From contig JAACMV010000030.1 of the NCBI GenBank assembly GCA_010909725.1, positions 682,001-746,000 on the forward strand: DNA of 64,000 nt, read 5' to 3'. Origin of the DNA: Picochlorum sp. 'celeri'. Its lineage: Eukaryota; Chlorophyta; Trebouxiophyceae. Position numbers and translations under genes: made by a program. Shown here in pieces: positions 11,668 to 20,712 of the stretch. Numbering within the stretch: the first letter of the stretch is position 1; each line of letters begins with the position of its first letter. The notes beneath the pieces were generated by a model. It was not told where the DNA came from, ran no database searches, and saw only the letters and a program-made list of their open reading frames with translations.

Positions 11668-12019
11668 CGTGTCCGATTGTAGCGAGACTGACAAAAATCT
11701 TCACTGTCCGTCCAGGGATCACGGACAACCACGACGGTTCACGCTTCTCTCGGCAGCAAAAGACAACGTGAATAAATTCTTTATGGATGTGGGAGGCTAT
11801 GTAAAAATTTTTCAGTTGATTGCTCCTTGTCGCCCATGGACCGTTATCGACACGGACGAATGCCTCTCTCAATATGTATTGACGGTCAAAAGGGATGCGT
11901 GATGGGCTGGAGTCATGGGGACCAACGGGCATCCAGTCTTGTCTTGATGGGCCACTTGGAGGAGATATGGCACTTGCAAAAATCAAGAAAATCCATGCAG
12001 AGTGAGAGTACGATATGAA
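11668..12019. promoter_or_regulatory. Intergenic region between COPG and FMT
   Basis: Divergent 5' region of about 350 bp. It holds short open frames without coding character, and I see no repeat or RNA gene. Confidence 0.4.
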
Positions 12020-13270
12020 ATGAGGAGAATTATTGGGATGATGACGGAGATCCGATCGACATGGAGTCCTGTAAGGGTAGCAGCAGTAGCAGTACCCTGC
12101 AGAAAACCATTCAACACATCTATGATGCATGGATGCCGCATGACAAGGAGCTGTAATGATAGAATGCGGACCATATGTACAATTGGGGCTGGGATACAGA
12201 GGAGCATGCACATTGTGAAGGCCTTGGGTGGGGAGCAGGAGACACGGAAAAAAGTTGTTTTTCTGGGTACACCTGAGGTTGCTGCGGGGGTGTTGGAGGA
12301 TTTGATTCAAGCTTCACGCACGGACTCGTTTGATATTGCTGCTGTGGTGACACAGCCTGGTCGACCGAAGGGTAGGAGGAATAAAGGTGTGCCTCAGCCA
12401 TCTCCTGTGCAGGTGTGCGCATTGGAGCATGGGATTCATGAGGATGCAATTTTCTGCCCTGTGAAAGCGTCAGAAAAGGAATTTATTTCTGCAATGAAGG
12501 ATATTTCTCCCGATTTGTGTGTCACAGCGGCGTATGGGAACTATCTTCCAACGTCATTTTTAGATATACCTGTTCATGGGACATTGAATATTCATCCGTC
12601 ATTGTTGCCATTGTACAGAGGGGCGGCTCCTGTACAGCGATCGCTCGAAGATGGTGTGACAACGACAGGTGTTAGCATTTTATTTACGGTCAAAGCGATG
12701 GATGCAGGGCCTATACTTGCACAGAGGGAATATAGTGTTGCTGATGATGTACAAGCTCCAGAGTTGTTGGATACATTGTTTAGGATTGGAACTGAAACGC
12801 TCGTCGAATGTTTGCCATCTGTATGGAGCGGAGATGCTGAAAGATTGTGCATGGCACAGGATGAGTCGAAAGCGACCCATGCAGCTAAATTAGAACGCAG
12901 TGAGGCACAGTTGGATTTTTCAGCATCGGCCCGGGTATGCCATAATAAAGTGAGAGGGTTTGCTGGTTGGCCAGGAACGCACCACCCTTTCAGGGTTGTA
13001 AAGATAGATTCTGGAGTAGAAGATGTTGCGGATATAAAAGTGCTGAGAACCCGCGTTCGGGCAGAGCCTGTGGAAGAGGATATTCATCAACAACTTGAAC
13101 AAGGCAAGGTAGTATTCAATGGGTCTGATGCCATGATGGTCATGTGTGGACAGGGAGAGATTTTGGAGATTTTAGAATTACAGAATCCTGGTAAAAAAGC
13201 AACGAACGCGCAGGCATTTCAAAATGGATTGGCTGGAAAAGCATTGTATGTTTCCAAAGGAATGAATTGA
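12020..13270 (+). CDS. FMT: Methionyl-tRNA formyltransferase, organellar
   Basis: Transfers a formyl group from 10-formyl-THF to Met-tRNAi for initiation in plastid or mitochondrion. From ATG 12020 the protein has 416 residues. About 75 basic, Met/Arg-rich residues precede the core and suit a transit peptide; ATG 12206 is an alternative start. The core begins KKVVFLGTPEVAAGVLE. It has the formyltransferase signature NIHPSLLPLYRGAAPVQRS with the catalytic N and H, then GVSILFTVKAMDAGPILAQ. The C-terminal tRNA-binding domain follows (LDFSASARVCHNKVRGFAGWPG). There is no intron. It is convergent with the next gene (51 bp). Confidence 0.93.
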   Translation: MRRIIGMMTEIRSTWSPVRVAAVAVPCRKPFNTSMMHGCRMTRSCNDRMRTICTIGAGIQRSMHIVKALGGEQETRKKVVFLGTPEVAAGVLEDLIQASRTDSFDIAAVVTQPGRPKGRRNKGVPQPSPVQVCALEHGIHEDAIFCPVKASEKEFISAMKDISPDLCVTAAYGNYLPTSFLDIPVHGTLNIHPSLLPLYRGAAPVQRSLEDGVTTTGVSILFTVKAMDAGPILAQREYSVADDVQAPELLDTLFRIGTETLVECLPSVWSGDAERLCMAQDESKATHAAKLERSEAQLDFSASARVCHNKVRGFAGWPGTHHPFRVVKIDSGVEDVADIKVLRTRVRAEPVEEDIHQQLEQGKVVFNGSDAMMVMCGQGEILEILELQNPGKKATNAQAFQNGLAGKALYVSKGMN

Positions 13271-13321
13271 AAATACATGTAGTTGTGATATTTCCGTGGT
13301 ATTCATCGTCTACCTGTGTAA

Positions 13322-14461
13322 CTACATTTCAACATCAACAAGCCTGGAAATCTCTTCTTCCATGGCAGAAAATTGCTTTTCAATCTCATCATAGTCAGAT
13401 GAGATGCACTCGGAGACCTCGTAGTCCGTCTCAGAGCATGAAGACGGTATCTCGTCAAAGGAAAAGAGATCACAGACATCTTCTTGGCCGTCAGATGAAG
13501 CAAACATGTATGCGTATGAATCAAAGATTCCCATCCTTTTCAAAACATTTTCCAAACAGTTATTTTGAGAAACAGGAACTCTTGATGCTGCTGAGAAAGC
13601 ATCATTACTTTCCTCATCTGAAGACATTTCATTTCCAATTTCCTCAACAGTGCAAGTTGTGTTTGGTACAACATCATAGTGGTCTGATCTCCTTGGCTTT
13701 CTCTGTGGCAATGTAGGCTTGAATCCTTTCTTTGGTGATGGCTCGTAATTGGCTTTGTTGTGCATACACAGAAGCGCACATGGTTTTTCAATTGAAGGAA
13801 GAGCAGGCTGTTTGACCTTTGTGGATACTGTTACCAAAGCCATCTCATTGTTTTTTTCCACAGCTTTTTGCTTGGCTTCAGCCCTGCGTTTCATCAGAGA
13901 TTTCGGGACCCAAGCCTTTTTCTGACCTTCAAAACGTACTCGTACAGTGCGTGAAGGCGTATCTGGTTTCTTCAAGCAGGATTTTGTAGGCTCCTTCAGG
14001 AAAGCCTTTTTGGCGATGCTGACATAGTCAAAGTACGCGCATTCGTCATCATTCGTACTCAAATCTGTGTACTTATCATTTGATGCCAGTTTCTCACCGG
14101 CTCTGAGCTTTTTGAGAGGTGGGTCACTCGGTCCTCCACGAGACATTCGCCTGGAACGAATCGAAGAAACCAAATTTCGAATGCGTCGACCTGGGCGCAC
14201 ATGGCGAACTGCAAAAATTATTTTAAATCATTTAATACGACTGGAATGCATCGATGATGGAAATATTTGCCGGAACACCCGCCTGCTTCTGCCCCGTTGT
14301 TGCCACCCAACTGTGAACCACCCCCAACAGAAAACAGATCCAATGCGAACAATTATAGTCTCCCAACCCCTCAAATAATTATTAATATTTAAAATAGAGC
14401 GAATGGACCACATACCTGCACCAATGATGGCTGCAGCGAGTAGAATGTTTTTTCCGTTCAT
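13322..14461 (-). CDS. Protein of unknown function with N-terminal membrane anchor and RVxF-like motif (two exons)
   Basis: Exon 1 is 14461-14416 and exon 2 is 14208-13322, with a 207-nt intron (GTATGT...TTTTTGCAG); 310 residues. The start MNGKNILLAAAIIGA looks like a short signal anchor or plastid-type hydrophobic leader, followed by an Arg-rich stretch. KSCLKKP then RTVRVRF (RVRF at about 105-108) resembles the basic-plus-RVxF docking site of PP1-binding proteins. The C-terminal half is acidic and Ser-rich (MSSDEESND, SSDYDEIEKQF). I recognise no enzyme domain. PP1 binding is inference from a short motif. Confidence 0.6.
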
Positions 14462-14663
14462 GGCGATCGTACAACGAGCAAGTGTCAAGTAACGTCGCTT
14501 CAAAGCACAAATTGTGTGTAATAAGTGTAAAGATTGATATTTTTGTATAATATGATAATACAGTACGCATTAGGCTCAATGTGCCAACGTTTTGGGCATG
14601 GGCCATCTGTGAGAAAATTTGAATTCGTGAAAAAAGGCGCGAAATCCTTACATCGCGCCCACA

Positions 14664-16532
14664 TTAACTCTTGTGCCCCTGCAACCATTCCAACAATACG
14701 GCGCTTGGGATCACTATTCTCCCTTCTTTTCGTAAAATAGGTTGTAATTCTTCTGCTTCATCCTCCGTGTCATCCAGATTGAAACGCAGAAGATCAACAA
14801 GCATGCTCCTGACCACAGACCCAAGCACAGGTTTATTGTCCTCAGAATGCCCACCTCTGCCAACAATTATTGTCAGTGGGCCCGGTGCTTTGTTCCTTTG
14901 TCGATACTCTGTGACAATCATACCAAGGACACATAGCACAGCTGCTCGAGCTTCATAGCGAGATGTTCCGTGGAGGTCAATCGTAGAAAGAGAGGATATT
15001 CGACACAACTGGGCAACTTCCTGTTGCAGATGCGCATCACCGGAAGAAAATGCTGTTTCAGCAGCAGCTGAAATCAATTTCTGGAATTCAATATTGTTTG
15101 GAGCAAACTTCGCTTTTCTCATAGCGGTATAGATCTGCAATGCCTCTGGCACGTGACCCCTTTCTCGAAGCTCTTTTGCCAAAGTTCTGTATGTTGCTCC
15201 AGTGGGCTTTAACGTAGCTGGTCCCCATATCATCTTCCTGAACAACGACATCGCTTCATCCACCATACCACCTCTAATATACGCCTTCATGAGGCTCGTG
15301 CTAATGATGACATTCGGCCTAATATTGTCGAGAACCATGGATTTATGAAGCCATGATGCTATTTGTCCCTGCTCTGCATCAGCAGATATCTCAAAAAGTT
15401 GCCCATACGTAAACTGATCCAAGCATACATTTTTCACTTTCATCTCGGAAAATATGTTTATGGCGTTAATGAGGTCGATTGGCCGAGCCCGTTTGCCAGG
15501 TTGGGCTCTACATGCACTCAGTGCAAGATTGTATGCCTTGACACTGGGGACCAATCCATGTTCCTTCATTTCATCCAACAGCTCCAACGATCGCTCTCCA
15601 TGAGAAGCTTGATTGCATGATATCATCATAGATTCGTATAATGGTAGTGGCATGGGCTCATTCCCTCTGGCCCTCTTGATATCTCTCCAAATCATCAATG
15701 CTGTATCATGCTGACATGCACTGCCACAGGCCACCAAAAGATTGCTCAGCACCTCATCTGTTGGAGTAAATCCATTGATATCCATCAAATCCATCACATA
15801 GAGAACCCCATCAAAATTGTTACCGTACGAAAATATCTTAATCAGTGTGGAATATGATATCCCATCTGGCTGCTGCCTCTGTTCACTCATCCAAGACAGC
15901 ACCATTTTTGCACGCCGCGTGTCTCCTTCCTTCATACAAGATTTCAAAAGCACATTGAAAGATCCTGTGTCTAACACCGCCCCTTCTTGCATAAACTGCC
16001 TAAAACGAACAAACAATCTTTGCGTATCCGAGTGCAGTGCATGCAAAAATTGATTCGTATATATCACGTCTTTCTCTCCCCCAAACCACCTCCCAGTGGA
16101 ACGTGCAAACTTGAAGCATCTTGACACAGAGTTCAATCGCCCCAATCTACCATACGCAGCAATCAAAGCAAACCACAGGTCCACCCCAGAGCCCCTGTCA
16201 CATCCAAGCACATCCATCTTTCGAGCCAATGATTCCACTCCTCGAACACCCTTGACACTTCTTTTGGACACAAACTCATCCAAAGCTATCCGCAAATCCC
16301 CTGCATCATGAATCAAATCCCCCAACTGTGCTAGAGCTTGTTCACTCTTCTTGGACCGGACTGTTTCCCGAATCCTACTACTAGTGTCAGATGGGAATAT
16401 AGAATCATCTAGTACTGCATTATATCGTTCTAGACGAGAATGTGTCACCCCTGCAAACGTGCGTGCGAATTTGCTAGTCAATACACAAAGTACCCATATC
16501 TCCCATAAAAGCGCAAATGCATCATGGATCAT
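14664..16532 (-). CDS. Pentatricopeptide repeat protein with C-terminal SMR domain
   Basis: 622 residues, no intron, starting at ATG 16532 with a hydrophobic then Ser/Arg-rich leader likely to target an organelle. Around eight PPR motifs of 35 residues span about 110-480, for example FNVLLKSCMKEGDTRRAKMV and YSTLIKIFSYGNNFDGVLYV. The SMR domain follows with the DLHG motif (STIDLHGTSRYEAR) and GRGGHS near 550-575. PPR-SMR proteins such as plant GUN1, pTAC2 and SVR7 bind RNA or nucleic acid in plastids and affect plastid gene expression; the exact counterpart cannot be assigned. TGTAA (minus strand 14648-14652) follows the stop. Confidence 0.92.
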   Translation of the reverse strand: MIHDAFALLWEIWVLCVLTSKFARTFAGVTHSRLERYNAVLDDSIFPSDTSSRIRETVRSKKSEQALAQLGDLIHDAGDLRIALDEFVSKRSVKGVRGVESLARKMDVLGCDRGSGVDLWFALIAAYGRLGRLNSVSRCFKFARSTGRWFGGEKDVIYTNQFLHALHSDTQRLFVRFRQFMQEGAVLDTGSFNVLLKSCMKEGDTRRAKMVLSWMSEQRQQPDGISYSTLIKIFSYGNNFDGVLYVMDLMDINGFTPTDEVLSNLLVACGSACQHDTALMIWRDIKRARGNEPMPLPLYESMMISCNQASHGERSLELLDEMKEHGLVPSVKAYNLALSACRAQPGKRARPIDLINAINIFSEMKVKNVCLDQFTYGQLFEISADAEQGQIASWLHKSMVLDNIRPNVIISTSLMKAYIRGGMVDEAMSLFRKMIWGPATLKPTGATYRTLAKELRERGHVPEALQIYTAMRKAKFAPNNIEFQKLISAAAETAFSSGDAHLQQEVAQLCRISSLSTIDLHGTSRYEARAAVLCVLGMIVTEYRQRNKAPGPLTIIVGRGGHSEDNKPVLGSVVRSMLVDLLRFNLDDTEDEAEELQPILRKEGRIVIPSAVLLEWLQGHKS

Positions 16533-16999
16533 ACGTACATGTATCTATAGTATGGTTTATTCCACTCGGATAATGGTGCTGGGCCGTACACTGACGAGTC
16601 GAATGGAAACCACATGTCCGTGCGGCATGTCTTGGCCTCGCAGCAATAAAACTCATTCCACGTTCATTACCATTGCCCTACTAGTATCAAAAATAGTATT
16701 ATTTAAAGAATTGATGAATATTAATGATAACGGAGGTACTTTTTCCCCGTGGATCATGTGCTTTTCAATGACACAGCATGCTGCTACAGAGACAATGATG
16801 ACAAGCTTCAAAGCTAGCAAGCGCTTGCTCGATGAAGATCGAGTACTTCTCCTTGCGTCTCACCGTATTACATGAAAGGTGTTGTATATATGATGACCAA
16901 ACGAGCAAAATTGCATACAAAGGGTGAAGTGGAAAAAAACACTACTGCTCTTGAGAAGAAACGAAATGGGGGGAAAAAGCGCTAACGACAAAAATGGTA
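16533..16999. other. Intergenic, no gene seen
   Basis: Lies between the start of the PPR gene and the stop of the MFS gene. The open frame running through it on the plus strand is mostly antisense to the PPR gene and has no recognisable features. A minus-strand TGTAA (TTACA near 16868) could serve the MFS transcript. Confidence 0.4.
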
Positions 17000-18789
17000 T
17001 CATGATGGTGGTATGCTATCAGCATCATCAACATCTCTTTCAAACACTCGTAATGCCCCGTACCCAGCTCTGTACTGTTTGAATGTCTTTTTCAGCAACC
17101 AAAACGATAGCAATGTAGACACCGAGCCGAGCAGGGACACAATCAAAAATGCACTCCTGAAACAATCACTCCCGATACATGTATTACCTGGATCCCCGTG
17201 CCGTTTGCCAACAGCATCATAGGTCCCACCAACCAAGTACGCGCCAAGAAGATACCCCGCAATAGCTGGAGCCATCTGCAGAATAGTATAAATAGAGGCA
17301 AAATTCTCCAGGCCAAAGAGTTCTGATGCCAAACTAGGAAGCAAACTCCAATGCCCACCAAACCACAACCCAGCAAGCAATGACAATGGATATAACAACA
17401 AAGGATTGGCAAACGCTGTCGCAGCATACGTCAAGCACCCACAACCTGCAGCAAACACCAAGAAGAAGGGCCTTGGGAGACCATGCTTGTGTAGCATTTG
17501 CTCTGGAATAGCACCAAAAAGCAACCTCCCAGCACAACTTGCCACGCCAAAAAACGTCACAAGGATACTTTTCATTGCCGATGATCCACCTAATGATGTC
17601 ACAAGCTGCGAAGAGTTATTCAAAAAGGCAAGACCACTACCAATTCCTATGCCGCATACAAATGCCATGATCCAAAAATCAGTGTTCACAAAACACTCTG
17701 CTATAGAAAGTGATGGAAAGATGTGCTCCATACTCTTGTCACGAGTAATCAACGGTGAATCGTCATCCATCACATCCGTCCCATCGACACTAACGTCACA
17801 ATCATGAGCACCCCCCTGCGTGTGATGAGGAAGCCTTGTCTCAGATGACAAGAGGTATTCTTCCCCCTCCTCCTCCTCGTCATAAAACAGGGAAGCCTTT
17901 TCCGCATATAGACCCCCAGAATCGTATGAAATAGCTACTACGGGGATCACCAACATGATTGCCCCGATCGCAAACCACACCTTCATGTGATGACTCACAT
18001 CTGTCAGCCCAGACACGAGTGCAGTAATCATCAAATACACAGACAACGCCGCTATGATACGAAGCGCCACATAAAACCTCTGATCCGTCGTAAACCTCTT
18101 GTGTATTTCAGAGGTCTGCACATAGTGAACATAATTCACCAAGGGAAGCAGCACAAGCGCCACCATGGATGGAGCCCATGCCAAAAACAACAGAAATGGC
18201 CCTGCATGCCCTCCAAAGAACCCTTCAAAAGCCTCCGTATACAGAGACGACGACAATCCTATACAAGATTTTATAATACCCACTACAATTCCTCGTGACG
18301 CAGGAAAATTCCTCAGATTCGTTGCCAATGGAGACGTATCATACCACGTTCCACCATTGCCCGCCACCATGGCCAGAAGAATCATCTGCCACAGCGCCAC
18401 CTCAATTCTCTTGGTCACAGCAGCCCACAGCATCGAAAACCCCACACAATTTGTCAGAGCTCCAATCAGCAAGGACAGCCGAGGACCCACATGATGCCGA
18501 TGCTCCAAAGAATCATACAAAATACCAGATATAAAACTCGAATACGCCCCTAAATTGTGCGCCGCAGCAACCAGTCCAAGAGACCCCTGACTCAAGTTAT
18601 AATTCGCCTTGAGCAATGGACTCCATAGACCAAAGCAATAGCCAACACCGCCTGCGCACAACAACCACCTCTCGAAACGCCAGCACACCAAATCATCCTC
18701 AAAAACTCGCACGTACCAGACAGAGCGATGGGCAATGACGCCGCAAACGTCACAAATTTATTAACTTTGGGTAGGTAATACCTAGGCAT
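17000..18789 (-). CDS. Nodulin-like/NFD4-type major facilitator transporter (two exons)
   Basis: Exon 1 is 18789-18717 and exon 2 is 18651-17000. The 65-nt intron (GTACGT...GTGCGCAG) gives 574 residues with about 12 membrane spans. The N-terminal half matches the nodulin-like MFS group: FGLWSPLLKANYNLSQ, then NFPASRGIVVGIIKSCIGLS, a stretch shared with plant NFD4 proteins. A long acidic cytosolic loop (DEEEEGEEYLLSSETRLPHH) separates the halves. The C-terminal half has FGVASCAGRLLFGAIPEQ. The substrate is unknown; the wider family includes monocarboxylate- and metal-related carriers. The first exon adds a short Met-Pro leader and the start of TM1. Confidence 0.88.
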
Positions 18790-19455
18790 TATCCTACGAC
18801 TCTATCAGTGTATCTTTTCCGTTTCTTTTAATTCCATTCCATCCAAACAATGTGGCAGTTCGGGCAAGAAAGCGAAACCTCTAGAGAACTGATTTGCCTT
18901 CTTCTTCTTTTTTTCCTGATTAGATACGATACTGTTGAATAGCTAACATCCTCCTACTGTAGAATAAAATTGGACACCGAAGCAGTATCGGCACGATACA
19001 ACGTGGCACCCATGCGGGTGAGATTTGGGGCTCTTGGCCATGCGTCGATCGCGATCGATCTCCCATTCAAGCCTAGGTGTGATGGGACACTCTCCACTCG
19101 ATACATGCATCCATGCTCTAGCACCCACCTCTCCCATCAAAGGACTGGCTGCACCGAACAATGCCAATGAGAGAGCGTAGCATATAGACCATCATCACCC
19201 ATTGTGTGGGACATGTAGATGCGATACCCCAATCTGGCCCAATTAGTATCTAATATATTTAAAATGCAGGCTAGTTGTGGTACGTGACAATGTGTGTGGT
19301 GGGGAATCCTTGAGTGGTTGAGTGGCTTGGTCCACTCGGTCGATCGTTTCAAGAAATGCGTATTCTCTCAGCAACTAATTGGTGTATCAGTACCGATTTA
19401 ACGATATACATGTGTTACAGGTGTAATTAGACGAGAAGGAGTAGCAGGGAGGGGA
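18790..19455. promoter_or_regulatory. Long intergenic region between the MFS and OHP-like genes
   Basis: About 660 bp between divergent start codons, the longest such gap here apart from the transposon edge. It contains a perfect 14-bp palindrome TCGATCGCGATCGA (19045-19058), GGCCCA near 19235 and a small hairpin GAGTGG-loop-CCACTC near 19318-19340. No reading frame looks coding. The long upstream region may fit a light-regulated gene, but that is speculation. Confidence 0.4.
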
Positions 19456-19830
19456 ATGGATCTGAGGAGAGGTCCATCCCACGCCTGTGTGGTCGTGGGT
19501 GCACGTGGGCGTGTCCTGGTGTCTCCGTGCCATGCCAGCAGTAGTAGCGATAGTGCACCGCGTGCAGACTCTTCTCCTTCTTCTGTGACAGTGGAGTATC
19601 AGCGACAGCAGGCAAAGGCGATGCAGGCGTACTTGAGGGAGAAGTCTTTGGAGAAGACAATTGCTGATGCACAGGTGTTTGGGTGGACCAGAAAGAATGA
19701 GATTAATAACGGGAGGTGGGTGATGATGGGCCTTGCCGTGGGGTTGTTGACAGAGTACGCAACTGGTGTGGATTTTATTGATCAGTTCAAGTTGATGGTG
19801 TCATACTTGGGTATTATTGATGTGGAGTAG
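19456..19830 (+). CDS. One-helix light-harvesting-like (OHP/HLIP) plastid protein
   Basis: 124 residues. The Ser/Arg-rich first 45 residues look like a chloroplast transit peptide. The mature part carries the chlorophyll-binding motif ExxNGR (E82-R87 in FGWTRKNEINNGRWVMMG) and one membrane helix (WVMMGLAVGLLTEYATG). That is the arrangement of one-helix and high-light-inducible proteins. These sit in the thylakoid, bind chlorophyll and carotenoid, and protect photosystem assembly. It is the clearest sign that the organism is photosynthetic. No intron is visible. It is convergent with the PP1 inhibitor gene (92 bp). Confidence 0.9.
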   Translation: MDLRRGPSHACVVVGARGRVLVSPCHASSSSDSAPRADSSPSSVTVEYQRQQAKAMQAYLREKSLEKTIADAQVFGWTRKNEINNGRWVMMGLAVGLLTEYATGVDFIDQFKLMVSYLGIIDVE

Positions 19831-19922
19831 TAGTTTCTGTTTGGGAGACGAGCGTAACATGAATATCAGTAGGTATAGCAATGGTGATAGAACTGTAAGA
19901 TACATGCATAATGTATTTATTA

Positions 19923-20354
19923 TCATTCATGGTCATGGCAGTGATGACAATGGTCATTGTCACCCTCAGAGTCTGTGTCACTCCAGTCTCCAAACTGCCT
20001 TGGTTTGTGGTATATACAGCATTTTTTCGATTTCTTCTTCCCCATGTGCTCATTATCTATCGTGTCGTCTGTCCATCGCACAGCCTGCGGACGATGAGGA
20101 TGGACCATCCGAAGTGTGACTGTGGATTGATGATGAGAACTGCCCTCTTCTTGCTGTCCTCCTTGTTCTTCTTCTTCTTCTACTACTCTACCACCACGGC
20201 CAACTCGGTCGTCTATTTGGGCCGTGCGACCTCTTCCTCCTCCTTCTTCTTCTTCCTCTTGGCATACAACCACCGTAGAAGATAGTGCTGTTCTACCGTG
20301 TGTACCGTTTCCACCACCTCTACCAACAAAGTGAAGCTCTCCTCCCCTAGGCAT
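19923..20354 (-). CDS. Protein phosphatase 1 inhibitor-3 homologue (PPP1R11/YPI1 family)
   Basis: 143 residues, single exon. The conserved core is at 78-120: TVTLRM, then the PP1-docking stretch AVRWTDDTIDNE (VRW at 92-94) and GKKKSKKCCIYHKPRQF. The acidic and His/Cys-rich tail (DTDSEGDNDHCHHCHDHE) matches the metal-binding C-terminus of the family. These are small disordered regulators of PP1 in the nucleus. The N-terminal half is Gly/Glu low-complexity sequence (EEEEEGGGRGR), which is not conserved in the family. Its start codon is divergent from VPS53, and a GA-rich run lies between them. Confidence 0.92.
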   Translation of the reverse strand: MPRGGELHFVGRGGGNGTHGRTALSSTVVVCQEEEEEGGGRGRTAQIDDRVGRGGRVVEEEEEQGGQQEEGSSHHQSTVTLRMVHPHRPQAVRWTDDTIDNEHMGKKKSKKCCIYHKPRQFGDWSDTDSEGDNDHCHHCHDHE

Positions 20355-20712
20355 TATCTTCTTCTCGTTGCTCTCTCTATGCGAGTCCCATTCACCATGA
20401 CTGATACTATAAATGTATAACGAATAAAGGATGAGTAGTACAACTTTGCACCATGCGTTATCACATGAATTGGAATGCTTTTTTTATTCTAAATGTCGGA
20501 ATTTTCCCTTCATTCAGTCTAGCCGTATTCGCCATGATATACGTATTCAATATTATTATTGAAATAACAATAATTATGATGCTGACTGTCAGGAAGAGAG
20601 AGAGAGAGAGAGGAAGGCAGGAGTAAACTTGACAGTCGAGATCGTTCGACGTTCATTAATTTGAATTCTTTTGCCTGTGAGGCTGACAACAGCGAATATC
20701 AACCCACTACAT
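20355..20712. promoter_or_regulatory. Divergent promoter region PPP1R11-like / VPS53 with GA repeat
   Basis: About 360 bp holding a (GA)n-rich tract at about 20593-20613 and AT-rich sequence. No coding frame is supported apart from antisense noise. Confidence 0.45.

Noticed and set aside
16351..16875. 174-codon open frame on the plus strand
   Set aside because: Half of it is antisense to the PPR-SMR gene and it has no domain, leader or codon pattern like its neighbours.
19310..19345. tRNA or small RNA hairpin
   Set aside because: A six-base stem GAGTGG/CCACTC is present, but there is no cloverleaf, no T-arm consensus and no RNA polymerase III A or B box.
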